In this document: positions 36,638 through 48,284 of the stretch, one piece after another
How positions within the stretch are numbered: the stretch's first letter is position 1
How the letters are laid out: the number at the start of each line of letters is the position of its first letter
Assembly (NCBI GenBank): GCA_035222895.1
Contig: JAVYIG010001586.1
Span: forward strand, 1-64,000
Source: Strongylocentrotus droebachiensis
Lineage: Eukaryota > Echinodermata > Echinoidea > Camarodonta > Strongylocentrotidae
DNA length: 64,000 nt
Direction: 5' to 3'
The notes under the pieces: model-generated
Told to the model about the DNA's origin: nothing
Seen by the model: the letters and a program-made list of their open reading frames with translations, nothing else
Database searches by the model: none
Program-made: the position numbers and the translations under genes

Positions 36638-37014
36638 CTTAAAGGTAAAGACCAGTATTGGAAACGCCCCAATTTCAAAAAATGAAATGGAAGCTCTCAT
36701 TAGCAATCATGTGAAAGAATATGTTTTGACTAATACATGATGATACAAAATTTGCCGGGAAACCGCCTACTAATTCATATATTTGGTAAATTTGTTTCTC
36801 TCATGGTCGTGTGAGAGATATAGGGTAGTCCCATATACATCTTTCTGTGTATAGTGCTTGTAACTTTACGAAGAATGGGCCAAATTTATTATCATTTTGA
36901 TGATTCCAGAACCTTGCAGATGCTAGATGCTAGATGATCAACCTTTTCTGATCGATTCCACAACGTTTCTTTCACAATGCAATCGCATGACCATTACTGG
37001 TCTTTACCTTTAAG
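36638..37014 (+). mobile_element. related MITE with different inverted ends, copy E
   Basis: 377 bp with 24-bp inverted ends CTTAAAGGTAAAGACCAGTA (one mismatch between ends). The inner segment 36826-36990 is the same as in copies A-D (GTAGTCCCATATACATCTTT to AATCGCATGACCA), but the termini differ. Confidence 0.75.
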
Positions 37015-37019
37015 AACGG

Positions 37020-38290
37020 CAAACATCAAGCATTGTTAACCCATTGACTACTGAATTCTCTAATCCCCATAGGCTCATCACAGGGACTAGCTGGTTCCAG
37101 TTGGCAGTGAGTAAAAATTAAATATAGTGTACTAGTAGAGTGGTTTTGTCTCTTACATTTCAGTTCATTATAAATTATATTACATATTTTTGCAGAATTT
37201 TGCAATTAAAGCTATTTCAATGTAATTTAATCAAAACAGCTTCACAAATATCTCATTCTGAATATTAATGAAATACAGATTGCCTTCAGAACTGCTATTT
37301 CATTTGTGTACACATTCAGGAACTGTTCAGCATTGCCATTGAGTAGGAAGATTTTCATTCAATAAATTTTCCTTATTCTGCAATAGGATTATTAAATGAC
37401 TAAAAATGCTTGACAATTTTTTTTCTCCTTGAGAGTGTCTAACAAGATAGTAATTTTAGATAGTACAATGCAACTCCATTGCAATGATCAGCTTTATGAA
37501 TTTAAGTCAAAAAGGTTCTCAGACTGGAAAACATACATGAGAATTAAAAAGGTTTGGTTAAAGGAATTAGAATTTAAAAATCATACCTTTCTTCTCTACT
37601 TGATCATAATATGAATTTCATGACAATATTGTGTCTGTAATACAGATGCTCTTGATGTTCTGACCTCAATCTCTGAGAAACAAAATAGTGCCAACAGTCC
37701 TGTCACTCCTGTGGAAGGAATCAATGAGAAATACATTTTAACAAATATGGCTGGCTATTAATCTCAATCTTTTCTTTTTTTCATCATAGAGCAATCCAAT
37801 TTCAAATAAGATTTAATAAAATCAAGCAGATTAATACTCCACATATTTCATTGGATTTATAAAAGAGCAATCAGTCTTTGAAATTAATATATATTTGTGT
37901 CACCACAGGAAAAAAAAGCATTCTTAGAAGTTTAAAAGAAGAGCCAAGAGGCATTTTGCAACTTCCCTAGAATCCCTACCTATGGGACATAGTACCTGTA
38001 AGTTAAAGGTAGGCCTACTGTGTACCATTTGCAGGCCAAAAAAATGAAAAGGTCAAATTCCAACGGCATTTGAAAGATAATACTAATTTAGAACTTCCCT
38101 AAAAAAGGTGGGGTTTGAAAGTGTCTTTTAGTGGGAAAATAACGACTATTAGTTGTCAAATCGACTTCGGAGCTATAGAGCCAATAAGTAATAGTCTTGA
38201 TTTTCAGACCATTGTACTGAATGGTCATACGTTTTATGCTGCGCAAAGATTCAATCAGTTTAATTTTGGCCATCACGAGAAGTGGGTTAT
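37020..38290. other. spacer, nothing recognised
   Basis: AT-rich spacer DNA without coding signal or repeat match within the window. Confidence 0.4.
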
Positions 38291-38291
38291 A

Positions 38292-38456
38292 GATGTAGAC
38301 AAATGCTCATGTACCCTTTACAGCTCAATTTATGTTATTACCAAAGAAGAAAAAAAAGCCAGTCAGTCACTCAATAGTTTCTGACAGTGAAGTCTAGCAA
38401 GTAAACGGGTTTCCTTGCATAATTTAAATATTAGGACACTGCTAACGTTTAAATTT
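38292..38456 (+). repeat. dispersed direct repeat, copy 1
   Basis: Shares GACAAATGCTCATGTACC and GTAAACGGGTTTCCTTGCAT with 40717-40889. Identity unknown. Confidence 0.8.
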
Positions 38457-38701
38457 CACAGATAGAACAAACATGACATTCATAATTCCTGCAAAGTTCT
38501 ACAGGATTTTAGGTTGGCTGCAAAAGGTACATAGTACCTTTAATCACGAGTTGCATTGCATTATTTTGAACATAACCTTGATCTCAGAAACCATTTTGTT
38601 CTTTGAAAATATCCGTAGACTGAACGTTATCCATTGGTTTGAACTCACAAATGAAAAAAAATTAGAAAACAATGACATACAATAATTTATTAATTAAACA
38701 G

Positions 38702-39105
38702 GAGGCGAGTTGGCTCAGTCGGTAAAGCGTCTGCCTGTTGAACCAAAGATCTCGGGTTCAAATCGCACCCAGGCGGATGACTAAAGCCTGCATTGTGTGT
38801 TAGCGTGCTCCTCCCATTGTTTCATAGACACAGGCTATGTTAAGTGGAAAACACTCTGTCCCTCTGATAGGATGTTAAGTCACCACCTTTGCACGTTAAG
38901 AACCCATTGCACTATTCGTATAAGAGTAGGGGGCAACCCTGGTGTATTGTGGTCCACCTGCATACCCAGTATAGGACGACATAGACCGAAAGCTTCAGTC
39001 TCTGATATCGACGGTGGTTCCGCTGAGATTGCATCTGGCTCCTCTGACCGCCTCTATACATAGACTGAAGTACGGCCTATGCCGTACTAGTGGAACAAAT
39101 GGTTT
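38702..39105 (+). mobile_element. tRNA-derived SINE, full length
   Basis: GTTGGCTCAGTCGGTAAAGC (A box) and CTCGGGTTCAAATCGCACCC (B box), a body of about 300 bp and a 3' hairpin GTACGGCCTATGCCGTAC at 39071-39088. The 5' acceptor stem has no 3' partner, so it is not a tRNA gene. Confidence 0.75.
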
Positions 39106-40312
39106 GGTTCGGCAGGACCGCGATGAATGAGATATGCAACGAGATTTTCACTCTTTACATCCTCATAAATGCACTTTTGCTGCAATATTACAATAGGCTT
39201 ATAAAAATATAAAAAATAACAAACAAATATGGCTTTGACTTACGATAGCTTGCTTATTTAGATCCTAAATTAATGATTAATCCGAGAAAGTCTCGTAGTC
39301 GACATGATTCGTTGTCATCCATCTTGGTTTTAATTAATGAATATTCATTTTTTCTTTTCGAAGGTCCAATAGCTACGTACGAGTCAACCCAGTGATATAT
39401 GAATATTCATAAACCCAATACGAAACACTATGTTTTGGTAGGTTGACCCAGAAATATATCGACCGGGTGATGTCATAGATTACTAGTTTGAATGGATGAA
39501 CGGTACGTTTCACAGTTCGGAGAAAAAAATTGGATAAATCATATAAGTAAGTCCATAAATTTTGCATTTGTATAATAGGTCAATTACAAATACTTAGTGT
39601 AAATAGGAGAACAATACATAGGTCTATACCTTATTTATATCTGATTTATAAATCAGAAAATTAGATCTAAATAGTGAAAATCGGGGGGAGAAAGCTCTGT
39701 CACCGTAAGTGGTAGCAGGATTGGTCAGATAACCTCCTCGGTGCGAGACCTCTGTAGTACCGTCTGTATATGGGGAATGTCAACAAATGTCAGTTTTATT
39801 AAAGAAATGACCCATATCAGACGGTTATTTCTGTCTAAGTACGACAATACTCTGTAAAGAGGTATGTACTCTAATTGGAAGAAGAAGTCTACAGTACAGG
39901 CAGCGTTGAAGATCAAAGATATCAACTTTCTCGTAGTTATCAAATATCAGGTTATTCCTCACATAATGCTACTAATAATGAATCATTCATACTCATTAAC
40001 ACCTATCGACCAAGAATCATGAATGAAGAGGCGTCATCAGCAGCACAAATATATTTACACTGCCAACAGTGCAGTGAACAGTGCAGTAAATCAAAGTTAT
40101 TCATTATTTATTGGGACATTTGCAGTAGAGTACATAAACTAACATGCATGGGACTGAGCAATGAATAATGTACAATCTAAACCGGCGTCGATGTAAATGC
40201 TGAACAAGTTGAAATAAATTACTATTGATTGAGAACATAGTTCCATACATTGAATATCAAGCTACATGTAGCATTTGTGTAATTTTAATCATAGTTAGGC
40301 AAATTGTTTTAC

Positions 40313-40475
40313 CTTCGCTCCTGAGCTGGGGAGCTGAGCTGCAACAAAGTGTACTGAACGCAGACGACGATGATGGCAACTTCCGGGTGTCAGAGTACGA
40401 GTGACGTACTAGCAAAGCGAGCAGATCATTAATTTTCTCGGAAAGGCGGCAAGAGCCCTGCGACATAATTATCAT
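40313..40475 (-). other. possible first exon with Ets/CRE-like sites
   Basis: Open on the minus strand (MSQGSCRLSEKINDLL...) and ending at a fair donor GAGCGAAG/GTAAAAC at 40312. Contains ACCCGGAAGT (Ets core) and an adjacent TGACGTAC (CRE-like), as in a CpG-type promoter or leader. No partner exon found; it could be a distant leader of the left ECE-like gene. Speculative. Confidence 0.2.
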
Positions 40476-40716
40476 GTATAAATTACGAAAAACAATTTAA
40501 CATCAAATCTCTTTCTACCAGTTTCTACGCATTCAAATATTAAAAAGATATTTGATTTGAAGACGTACTAAAAAGTGTAGGCCTATGCAATATAATTATG
40601 CCTACACTTTCTAGTACAAAAGAAGAGTGGCCTCATTTTGCCCCTCGAGGCAGCCTCTTTCTTCTTCTTTTCCATGAATATGGGATTAGTGTCCCTAGTA
40701 GTAGCAGCCTAATATT

Positions 40717-40889
40717 GATGTAGACAAATGCTCATGTACCATTTTCAGCTCATTTTCTGTATGTTATTACCTAAGAAAACAAAAAGTCAGCCGGTCACTC
40801 GATCAGTATATAGTGTCTGACTGAAGTCTAGAAAGTAAACGGGTTTCCTTGCATAATTTGAATATTAGGACACTGCTAACGTTTAAATT
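40717..40889 (+). repeat. dispersed direct repeat, copy 2
   Basis: Partner of 38292-38456, same orientation, ending CACTGCTAACGTTTAAATT. Confidence 0.8.
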
Positions 40890-41029
40890 GTTAAAACAAT
40901 TTCATTTCTTAATTTTTTTAAATCGTTACTTAAGGACTTTTTATTCACATACTCTGCAAAATGACTAATCCATCCCAGCTTGTATACCTTTTATAACTTT
41001 TATGCGATAATGTCATTATGATTTTCTAA

Positions 41030-41345
41030 GTCTTTATCAGTACAAACTTAGGTATTTTATTGGGCTGGGGACTGCCTCGACAGAACCTTTTATTTGGTTC
41101 TTTTGCAGTTTCCCATTTCATGTTCATTTGGTCTGAATTATGAATTGCATTTAATATCTTAGTCTGAATTATGAATTAAATTTGGTCTGCATTTTGTGCT
41201 ATTGCATCTCCTGTTGTCTATGTTAGAATCAATTGTTTTATTTTGATTGTTTCTTATTGATGTTTATAATCTGTAATTGTGTATTGACATGCAAACGAAA
41301 CAAATTTCCAATAATTGGACAATAAATTTGAATTTGAATTTGAAT
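41030..41345 (+). mobile_element. possible LINE 3' end with (TTTGAA)n tail
   Basis: Ends GACAATAAATTTGAATTTGA, a short tandem tail like those of non-LTR retrotransposons. No coding part is attached; weak evidence. Confidence 0.3.
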
Positions 41346-42143
41346 TAGGCCTATCTATTTCTGTGCAGTAAACATGTTAATTTTTCACTCTTGTCTTTAC
41401 ATCTCTTTTTAATTTTGTGTTTACAGTTCAATGTATACTATTATGATATCGATGTACAATGTGTTTGCAATGTACTTTTTTTAATGGACTTAAATTGAAT
41501 TAAATTGAAAATGCCTCAATTACCGTATGGAGACTCGATGTAACGAAGTTATGTCAAATATTGAGCTAAAATCTTGAGAAGGCCTATCCCGTTTACCTAG
41601 GAAATCATATAAACTCTTGTTCTTCTTCTTTATACTCTGTTCTTTTTCTTCTTCTCCTTCTCCTTCTTCTTCCTCTTTTCCTTCTTCTTTCTTTTCTTTC
41701 AATCAGTACCGGGCATTTACACATTTTTTATAATTTACTGCCAGCCGATACAAGTATACACCTGTTAATACACTACGTGCGTACACCACGCGCGCAGCTC
41801 AACTTTTAACCAATGACGTGAGATATACCGCGCGCATACTTCTTGCGCATGTCTTTTCTACTTCTTTGATGACGTAATGTAGTCGTTTCCAAGATGTCAC
41901 GTATAGGTAGCAACAAAAATCACAAGTGAAAGGCACATCTCCACTCACGTCACTTGAACAAGTTGAAAACAAAAGCTGCTAGTATCAAATCACAAGGCGA
42001 ATACTATTTTTTTTAGGAAAGATATTTCTTATCATTCAAAGTATCACAATGGACAAAAAAAATAATTGACGAAGATTTTCAATTTCTTTAAGTAAATATT
42101 CTTTGATTTTAAAAACTAACTTTATGTTAGGCTGAAAATTTAA

Positions 42144-42368
42144 TTAGACAAGGTAATCAAAATTCAATGCTCGGAAAGTTTCGAAGTAATGATTATTATC
42201 AATTACAAATCGCTCAAATACAGCTCCGGCATAGCACCTGAAGAGCTCTCCGAACGCTGCTGAGATGTGTGTGACATCACAGGTTGGACATGATTTGCAC
42301 AAGCATACGATGTCCAACCTGACGATGTCCCATGACGTCTCACACATTGTCAGTGCCTGTTTAGTCAT
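42144..42368 (-). other. unrecognised 74-codon ORF
   Basis: Starts MTKQALTMCETSWDIV, has CLCKSCPTC, ends at TAA. Base composition is less AT-rich than the surroundings and it contains an 11-bp inverted repeat (AGGTTGGACAT). No family recognised; it may be a repeat fragment. Confidence 0.15.
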
Positions 42369-42834
42369 CTTCTCTTCAATTCTTTCTCTTACTTCACTAC
42401 CATCAGGTTAAATGTGTAAATATACCTCACTCTGAACCCAGCGCATGGTATTTTTTTGATGAAAAATGCAGCGATAAAAAAATAAAGGAATTTGTCGCTT
42501 GTAAACAAAATAAGACGCCATTGTATGTTCAGCTGCATACACCGCGGTATGTTCGGCGTCTCAAGAGGGAACAAATGCCGTCCACGCTATCATTCCGGGT
42601 TTTTCAATTTAAAAGTCTGGTTTCTTCGATTGTTAATTAATTAACCCCTTTCCTGTGCATTTACAAGCAAAAGATTTGCTTGAATGGTGTGAAATACCAT
42701 CACATTTATATACACTAAACTAATTATAATTTGAGAAATAATAACTTTTCAATTATGTTCATTCTTTATAGGATAATAATAATAATCTTTTTAATGGTCC
42801 AATCCAAATTAATTTTTATTAAATTAAACCGAAA

Positions 42835-42975
42835 ATGGAAATTCTTTTTGCCCAATTGATCGTGAGCCCGGCAGCCACTGAGCAGCGCCAGATCGACGTT
42901 GCTCTATCCCTTATGATGGGCAGTATTGGTGCATTATGTGACGTCATTAATATCCTTTGGCCAGATATTAACCAG
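42835..42975 (+). other. possible 47-codon exon ending at a splice donor
   Basis: Reads MEILFAQLIVSPAATEQRQI and ALSLMMGSIGALCDVINIL in phase 0 to CAG/GTTAAGT. Composition is coding-like in an AT-rich setting, but no downstream exon was found and no family is recognised. Confidence 0.2.
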
Positions 42976-42999
42976 GTTAAGTCTTAAAGTAACATTTCA

Positions 43000-44145
43000 T
43001 ACAAAAATTACGCATTTTTTTCCATAAAACCTCAAATATGTTTACCGAGCCAGCGTACGACGTTGTGAATTTAGTCGCGTAGTTAATGAATTATTTGTGA
43101 TTTCACGATTCGCGATGTCCTTTATGGGCCACCATAGTATGCTTACCACCAAAATGCACCCCACTTTCGGGTGATCCAACTGTTGTTGTCGTATAAGCTG
43201 TCCAATCTGAAAAGATTATTTCCGCCTGGCTATACTATTCTTCGAGTTGTTCATCAATAATGATTAGATGGTGCTGTTTTTTGTCTCTGCAGTCATTTTA
43301 GTGTTTCGTTTTTCTTCAGTGCTCCTCGATTGGTCGCCACTGAGTTTTACAGCTTACTTTCGTTGGTTATGACCGTTTAATCGATGGTTTGGGCAATAAT
43401 GTAGGTGTCCACCGTGAACAGGGTGCGAGTGTTAATATAGGATTTCTCGGTCAATTTCGTAAGCTTTTCATTCGTTTTGATAAAAAGTTAATTCATTCAA
43501 AATAACACCTTTTTTCATTTGATTTACTTATTCGGTCAATGGATTTAGCACTTGTTTCATTCAATTTAACAACCGCTTTAAATGCGAAGTTTGCATTCAT
43601 TTTCGTCAACAATGGCAAATCGGACGTCCGGATCCGTACCATTCAATTTCACTTTGGGTCATTCTAAATAACAAAGTTATCATTCAAACCTATGGTATAC
43701 ATGGTATATACACATGTTTCTCATCTAAATTAAACAGATGAGTTATATAACATGTATTGCCATTCTTGGTCAATATCCGGTGATGTGTTTTTAGAAATAG
43801 ATTGTTCTTAACATGTTCAATACAGACTAAATATAATTTACACAAATATAAATGGCTTGAAAGAGATTACGAACATCGAATAAATTATCAAAAACAAAAC
43901 AAAACAAAACATAAAAAATAAATCAATGTATAGAGTATTGATACCCCCCCCCCCACCATTATGGTACGCCACTCCAATAAATACAACTGTAGTTTGTAAA
44001 CACCCACTTTGCATGCACTTATATACCTTGAATACCTTGAATATACCTTGAATACCAAAGCTTCTGGAAGAAAGCCGTCTCCAGCTGCCAAGCTTCCAGG
44101 TCTAACTTCAAGGGGGGGGGGGATGTCCCAGCTTCCGGGTCTTGC
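43000..44145. other. spacer with simple repeats only
   Basis: Contains an (AAAAC)n run near 43893 and a short TATACCTTGAATACC repeat at 44028-44060 beside the LINE 3' end. No gene seen. Confidence 0.4.
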
Positions 44146-44149
44146 ACCA

Positions 44150-46240
44150 TAGTCATTTTACATCTGCATCTTGCTTGCTGGGTCATATCAGGATTGTCAT
44201 AATTGGAGTGTCAACTGGGAGAAGGGTGAATGATATTGCTCCTTCTTCCAGTGTTTGTCGAGTCTGGCTTTAAAGCTGTTTACCGAGGTTGCAGATATAC
44301 TACCAACTCAGGGAGGGAGTTCCAGTCATTGAGGACCCTGTGGCTAAATGAGTCTTGCCTGAGTTTGGAGTTGCACCTGGGTTTGGTCAGTTTGAAAGCA
44401 TGCCCTCTCGTTGTTGAATTGATTGCAGGTGTGAAGAATTGGGTAGAGTCCAACCTGTCAATGTTCTGCATCAACTTGAACACCTGAATCATGTCTCCTC
44501 GGCGGCGGCGGTGGCTAAGTGAGGGAAGCTTCAAACTCTCAAGTCTCTCATGGTAGCTTTGGTGTTTTATCTCTGGTACCATTTTTGTTGCTCTTTTTTG
44601 TACTTTCTCTATGATTTTTTCGTCCTTCACATAGCGAGGGTGCCAGATTACATTGCCATATTCCAATATGGGACGAACAAGACCTTTATAGAGGAGTGGA
44701 ATTGTTGATCTGTCCTTGCAAGTGAAAGATCTACGTATGCGAGCTAAAACTCCATTTGCTTTTCTAGCAGCAATTGCAGATTGTTGATGAAATCTGAGCT
44801 TCTCGTCAATGACAACTCCAAGGTCCTTTTCTTCTTTGGTTTCTGGGATCTTTACACTATCTAGCTCATATTCCCTCCGTGGATTGCCTACCCCTAGGTG
44901 CAGGGTCTTGCATTTCTTTGCATTGAAGTGGAGCTGCCATTTCTCTGACCATCCCTCAAGTTTCTGTACGTCTCTCTGCAGGGTGGTGTAGTCTTCCTCA
45001 GACGTAGCTTTGCCATACAGTTTGGTGTCATCTGCAAAGATATTGACTGCTGCCTCAATCTCGTCAGGAAGGTCATTTATGTAGATGACAAATAGAAGAG
45101 GTCCGAGCACGCTCCCTTGCGGTACTCCACTGGTGACTGGGGTCCAATCTGACATGTTGTGGTTCACAACCACTCTCTGCTTCCGTTCAGTGAGGAAGTC
45201 TTGGATCCACGTTCTGATAGGACCAGAGATTCCATAGGCCTCGAGCTTGTGTATTAGACGCTGGTGTGGAACCGAGTCAAAAGCCTTACTAAAATCAAGG
45301 TACACTACGTCAATAGTCTCCCCCTTGTCGATCAAGTCCGTCCATGCTTCCATAGCACACAGCAGTTGTGTCATACAGGACCTTCCAGGGACGAATCCAT
45401 GCTGATGGTCACTGAATAGGTCATTGGTCAGCATATGGTCAGATACTTCATCTCTGATCAGAGATTCCATGAGTTTGCAACAGACAGAGGTCAGACTTAT
45501 TGGTCTGTAGTTGCTAGGATCTTTCTTGCAGCCTTTCTTGAAAACTGGAGCAACATTGCTTTGCTTCCATCTAGTTGGTAGTTTACCTTCTTCCAAGGAC
45601 TTGTTGTAAATTATGGAGAGAGGTAGACAGGTTGCTGGGGCTGTTTCACGGAGTAGGCATGGATGTAAGTTGTCCGGTCCGGCACTCTTATATTTTGACA
45701 AGTTTTTAAGCTTGCGTAGAACAATATCTGGGGTAATAGTGACAGTCTCTACTGGTTCTCCTTGGTATTTGCTGTCAAGAGTGGGAATATGTTCTTTGTC
45801 CTCATTTGTGAATGTTGTTGCAAAATATTTGCTCAGAATATCTGCTTTCTCTTTGTCGTTACTGGTCACTTGACTATCACCTTTCATTAAGTCTCCAATC
45901 TGGCTCCGTGAGTTCAATCTCCCATTTGTGTATTTCCAGAAGGCTTTGGGGTTGGTTTTGATATTTTTGGCAATATCTCTCTCAAAGTCTAAGCAGAGCT
46001 TCTTGGTTAAGTGTCGCAAGTCCTTGGCTTCCTTGTTTGCAGTCACCTTATCTTCCATTCTGCCCGTTGCGATGTAGTTGGTCCATGCTTTTGCTTTCCT
46101 CTTCTGTTTTCTCATGGCAAATTTTGTCATCCATGCATGCTTCTTCTTCCTTCCATTTGCCCTTGTTGTAGGAATATGTTTCTGCATCTGGATAGTCAAG
46201 TGTCTCTCTAGGGACTCCATAAAAAGACACTCTTGCTTAA
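44150..46240 (-). mobile_element. 5'-truncated CR1/L2-type LINE
   Basis: Non-LTR retrotransposon. The reverse transcriptase and C-terminal region are present; the apurinic endonuclease half is absent upstream of about 46240, as usual for a 5'-truncated copy. The reading frame shifts once near 44290-44300: after the sequence NSLPELVV, an adjacent frame continues with SVNSFKARLDKHW and stops at 44198. The 3' UTR probably extends to about 44150. No clear target duplication was found. Confidence 0.85.
44280..46220 (-). CDS. LINE reverse transcriptase ORF (646 aa)
   Basis: Polymerase of the CR1/L2-type element, which copies element RNA at a nicked target. Motifs in order: SAGPDNLHPCLL, NYRPISLTSV, YLDFSKAFDSVPH (catalytic Asp), GVPQGSVLGPLLF, FADDTKLYG (catalytic Asp pair), KDLGVVID, then the C-terminal RATKMVPEI, LPSLSHRRRRGDMIQVFK typical of the CR1/L2 group. 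Uninterrupted for 646 codons, so the insertion is fairly young. The ORF ends early by a frame slip; the last 35 or so residues lie in another frame. The N-terminal part before about residue 90 is basic linker rather than endonuclease. The annotated Met is simply the first in the remaining frame, not a native start. Confidence 0.88.
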   Translation of the reverse strand: MESLERHLTIQMQKHIPTTRANGRKKKHAWMTKFAMRKQKRKAKAWTNYIATGRMEDKVTANKEAKDLRHLTKKLCLDFERDIAKNIKTNPKAFWKYTNGRLNSRSQIGDLMKGDSQVTSNDKEKADILSKYFATTFTNEDKEHIPTLDSKYQGEPVETVTITPDIVLRKLKNLSKYKSAGPDNLHPCLLRETAPATCLPLSIIYNKSLEEGKLPTRWKQSNVAPVFKKGCKKDPSNYRPISLTSVCCKLMESLIRDEVSDHMLTNDLFSDHQHGFVPGRSCMTQLLCAMEAWTDLIDKGETIDVVYLDFSKAFDSVPHQRLIHKLEAYGISGPIRTWIQDFLTERKQRVVVNHNMSDWTPVTSGVPQGSVLGPLLFVIYINDLPDEIEAAVNIFADDTKLYGKATSEEDYTTLQRDVQKLEGWSEKWQLHFNAKKCKTLHLGVGNPRREYELDSVKIPETKEEKDLGVVIDEKLRFHQQSAIAARKANGVLARIRRSFTCKDRSTIPLLYKGLVRPILEYGNVIWHPRYVKDEKIIEKVQKRATKMVPEIKHQSYHERLESLKLPSLSHRRRRGDMIQVFKLMQNIDRLDSTQFFTPAINSTTRGHAFKLTKPRCNSKLRQDSFSHRVLNDWNSLPELVVYLQPR

Positions 46241-46354
46241 GCCTCGGTCACAAATGCCATTACGTACTGCTACGAACGCCGTATACGAACGATTTTCAGA
46301 CAATGGAAATTCGGGAAGACAAAGGAAAAACAGGCCCGGGGGCCCGCCCCCCCC

Positions 46355-46490
46355 CCCCTGGCAAAAAAAAGAAGGGTAAAAAGAAGGACAACAAACGAAG
46401 GAAAATAAAGAAGGAAAAAAAAGAAGAAAAAAAAAAGGAAAAAAAAAAGAAGGAAAACAAAAAAAGAAGGAAATAAAAGGGGAAAGATAT
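46355..46490 (+). repeat. polypurine tract
   Basis: Nearly all A and G for over 120 bp (GAAGGAAAAAAAAGAAG words), next to a C run (46347-46358) and just upstream of the truncated LINE end. Open frames across it are low-complexity. Confidence 0.85.
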
Positions 46491-46499
46491 CAAAGGTAA

Positions 46500-47503
46500 C
46501 AAAATATACTCATCTGACGGTAATTTAATGCTTAAAAGCCCTGAGCTTCTGGGGTCTCGGCCCCCTGGACCTCACGCCAATAAGTTTCCTGCCAGTGTCA
46601 GGTATCAAAATATGTCCATCTGACCGTAGTTAAATGCCTAAAACCCCTAGGTTTCCGGGGCTCCACCCCCTCGAACCCAACAGGGGCCCTAAGGCGGGTC
46701 CCTGCATGCTTGTCTGACCGTTATAACATTTCTAAAAACCCTGAGCTTCTGGGGGTCCGCCCCCTGGACACCACGCCAATTAGTTACCTGCCAGTGTCAC
46801 AAATAAGGTATAATTATGCTCATCAGTCGTAATTAAATGCCTTAGGCCCTGAGCTTCCGGGGCTCTGCCCCCCGAACCCAACCAATGGCCCTAAGGCGGG
46901 CCCCTGGATGCTCGTTTGACCGTAGAAGGAAAAAAAAGGAAATAAAAGGGGAAAGATATCAAAATATGATCATTTGACCGTAATCAAATGCCTAAAACCC
47001 CTTGACTTCCGGTGGCTCTGCCCTCTGGATCCCACCTATGGCCCTAAGGCGGACGGCTGGATGCTAATCCGACCGTAATCTATTGCCTAACACCACTGAG
47101 CCTCCGGGGGCTCCGCCTCCTGGACCCCAAGCCAATTCGTGACCTGCCAGTGTGACAAAAATAAGGTATAAAATTATGCTCATCTGACGATAAATTGGTG
47201 TATAAACCCCTGAGCCTCTGAGGTCTCCGCCCCTTGGACCAAACAACAATTTGTGTTCTGCCACTGTAACAAATAAAGTATCAAAATTTGCGCATCTGAC
47301 CGTAATTTATTGCCCAAAACCCCTGAGCTTCCGGGGGCTCCGCCCCCTGGACCCCACGCCAATTCGTGACCTGCCAGTGTCTCAAATAAGGTATAAAATT
47401 ATGTTCATCTGACGATAAATTGATGTATAAACCTCTGAGCTTCTGAGGGCTCCGCCCCCTGGACCCAACACCAATTTGTGTTCTGCCAGTGTCACAAATA
47501 TAG
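46500..47503. repeat. GC-rich satellite, left block
   Basis: Tandem, diverged units of roughly 110-150 bp. Each runs from GGTATCAAAATATGCTCATC through CTGAGCTTCCGGGGGCTCCG and CCCCCTGGACCCCACGCCAA to GTGACCTGCCAGTGTCACAA. The GGGGGCTCCGCCCCC segment can form a hairpin. No coding function is supported. Confidence 0.85.
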
Positions 47504-47510
47504 GTGCCAG

Positions 47511-47770
47511 GTAAAAATGTCAGAGGAAAAAATGTCAGAGGTAAAAATGTCAGAGGTAAAAATGTCAGAGGAAAAAATGTCAGAGGTAAAAATGTCAGAG
47601 GTAAAAATGTCAGAGGTAAAAATGTCAGAGGTAAAAATGTCAGAGGTAAAAATGTCAGAGGTAAAAATGTCAGAGGTAAAAATGTCAGAGGAGAAAATGT
47701 CAGAGGTAAAAATGTCAGAGGAAAAAATGTCAGAGGTAAAAATGTCAGAGGTAAAAATGTCAGAGGTACA
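47511..47770 (+). repeat. 15-bp tandem array, left inverted end
   Basis: About 17 units of GTAAAAATGTCAGAG with a frequent GAAAAAAT variant. Because 15 is a multiple of three, reading frames stay open through it on both strands; these are not genes. Confidence 0.97.
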
Positions 47771-47883
47771 AACAAAATAAATGAGTGCCGTCATAATATC
47801 TTAGCACTTTTATCACACAGAATGTCGAGACGTACAGCTACTGCATGGGCTAGTCTATTATATTCCTTTCTTCCATAATGCAT

Positions 47884-48284
47884 TTAAAGATAAAGTTGAG
47901 TCTTGTTTTGCGATTGCATCGTGAAAGAAACGGTGTGGAAGCAATCAGAAAAGGTTGATCGTCTAGCATAAACTTGTAAGTATTGGTGTGTAGTGCAAGG
48001 TTTTGTAGTCATCAACATGATAAAAACTTTGGCCCAGTCTTGGTAAAGTAACAAGCACTGTACACATAAATATATTGATATGGGACTAAACAAACATATG
48101 GCATACAAATCGGGCCTCATTTTAAAGCTGTTACTTGTCATATCTGAGATATGAAGTCATTTGAAATAGATTTTAAGGGAATAACTTGTTTCTTTGATGT
48201 TCTTCCATACTTGCATAATAAGAATGATAACAAACGCTTACACATTATTGTTCACCTTTCCCCAGAACTCAACCTTCTCTTTAA
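47884..48284 (-). mobile_element. MITE of the same family, copy F, nested in the foldback element
   Basis: Reverse orientation: TTAAAGATAAAGTTGAGT at the left, CCAGAACTCAACCTTCTCTT at the right. Diverged in the middle. Its position inside the TU-like element fixes the order of insertion or shows capture. Confidence 0.75.

Noticed and set aside
38702-38776. Possible tRNA gene
   Set aside because: A and B boxes are good but the acceptor stem does not pair and a SINE body follows.
44809-46230. Plus-strand and secondary minus-strand ORFs of 60-86 codons
   Set aside because: Shadows of the LINE reverse transcriptase frame.
46078-46502. Lysine-rich and phenylalanine-rich ORFs
   Set aside because: Low-complexity translation of a polypurine tract.
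47281-47878. Long open frames (100-164 codons) reading MSEVK, KNVRG or SDIFT repeats
   Set aside because: They are the 15-bp array read in different frames; a unit divisible by three keeps all frames open. The mirror-image frames at 49474-49674 have the same cause.
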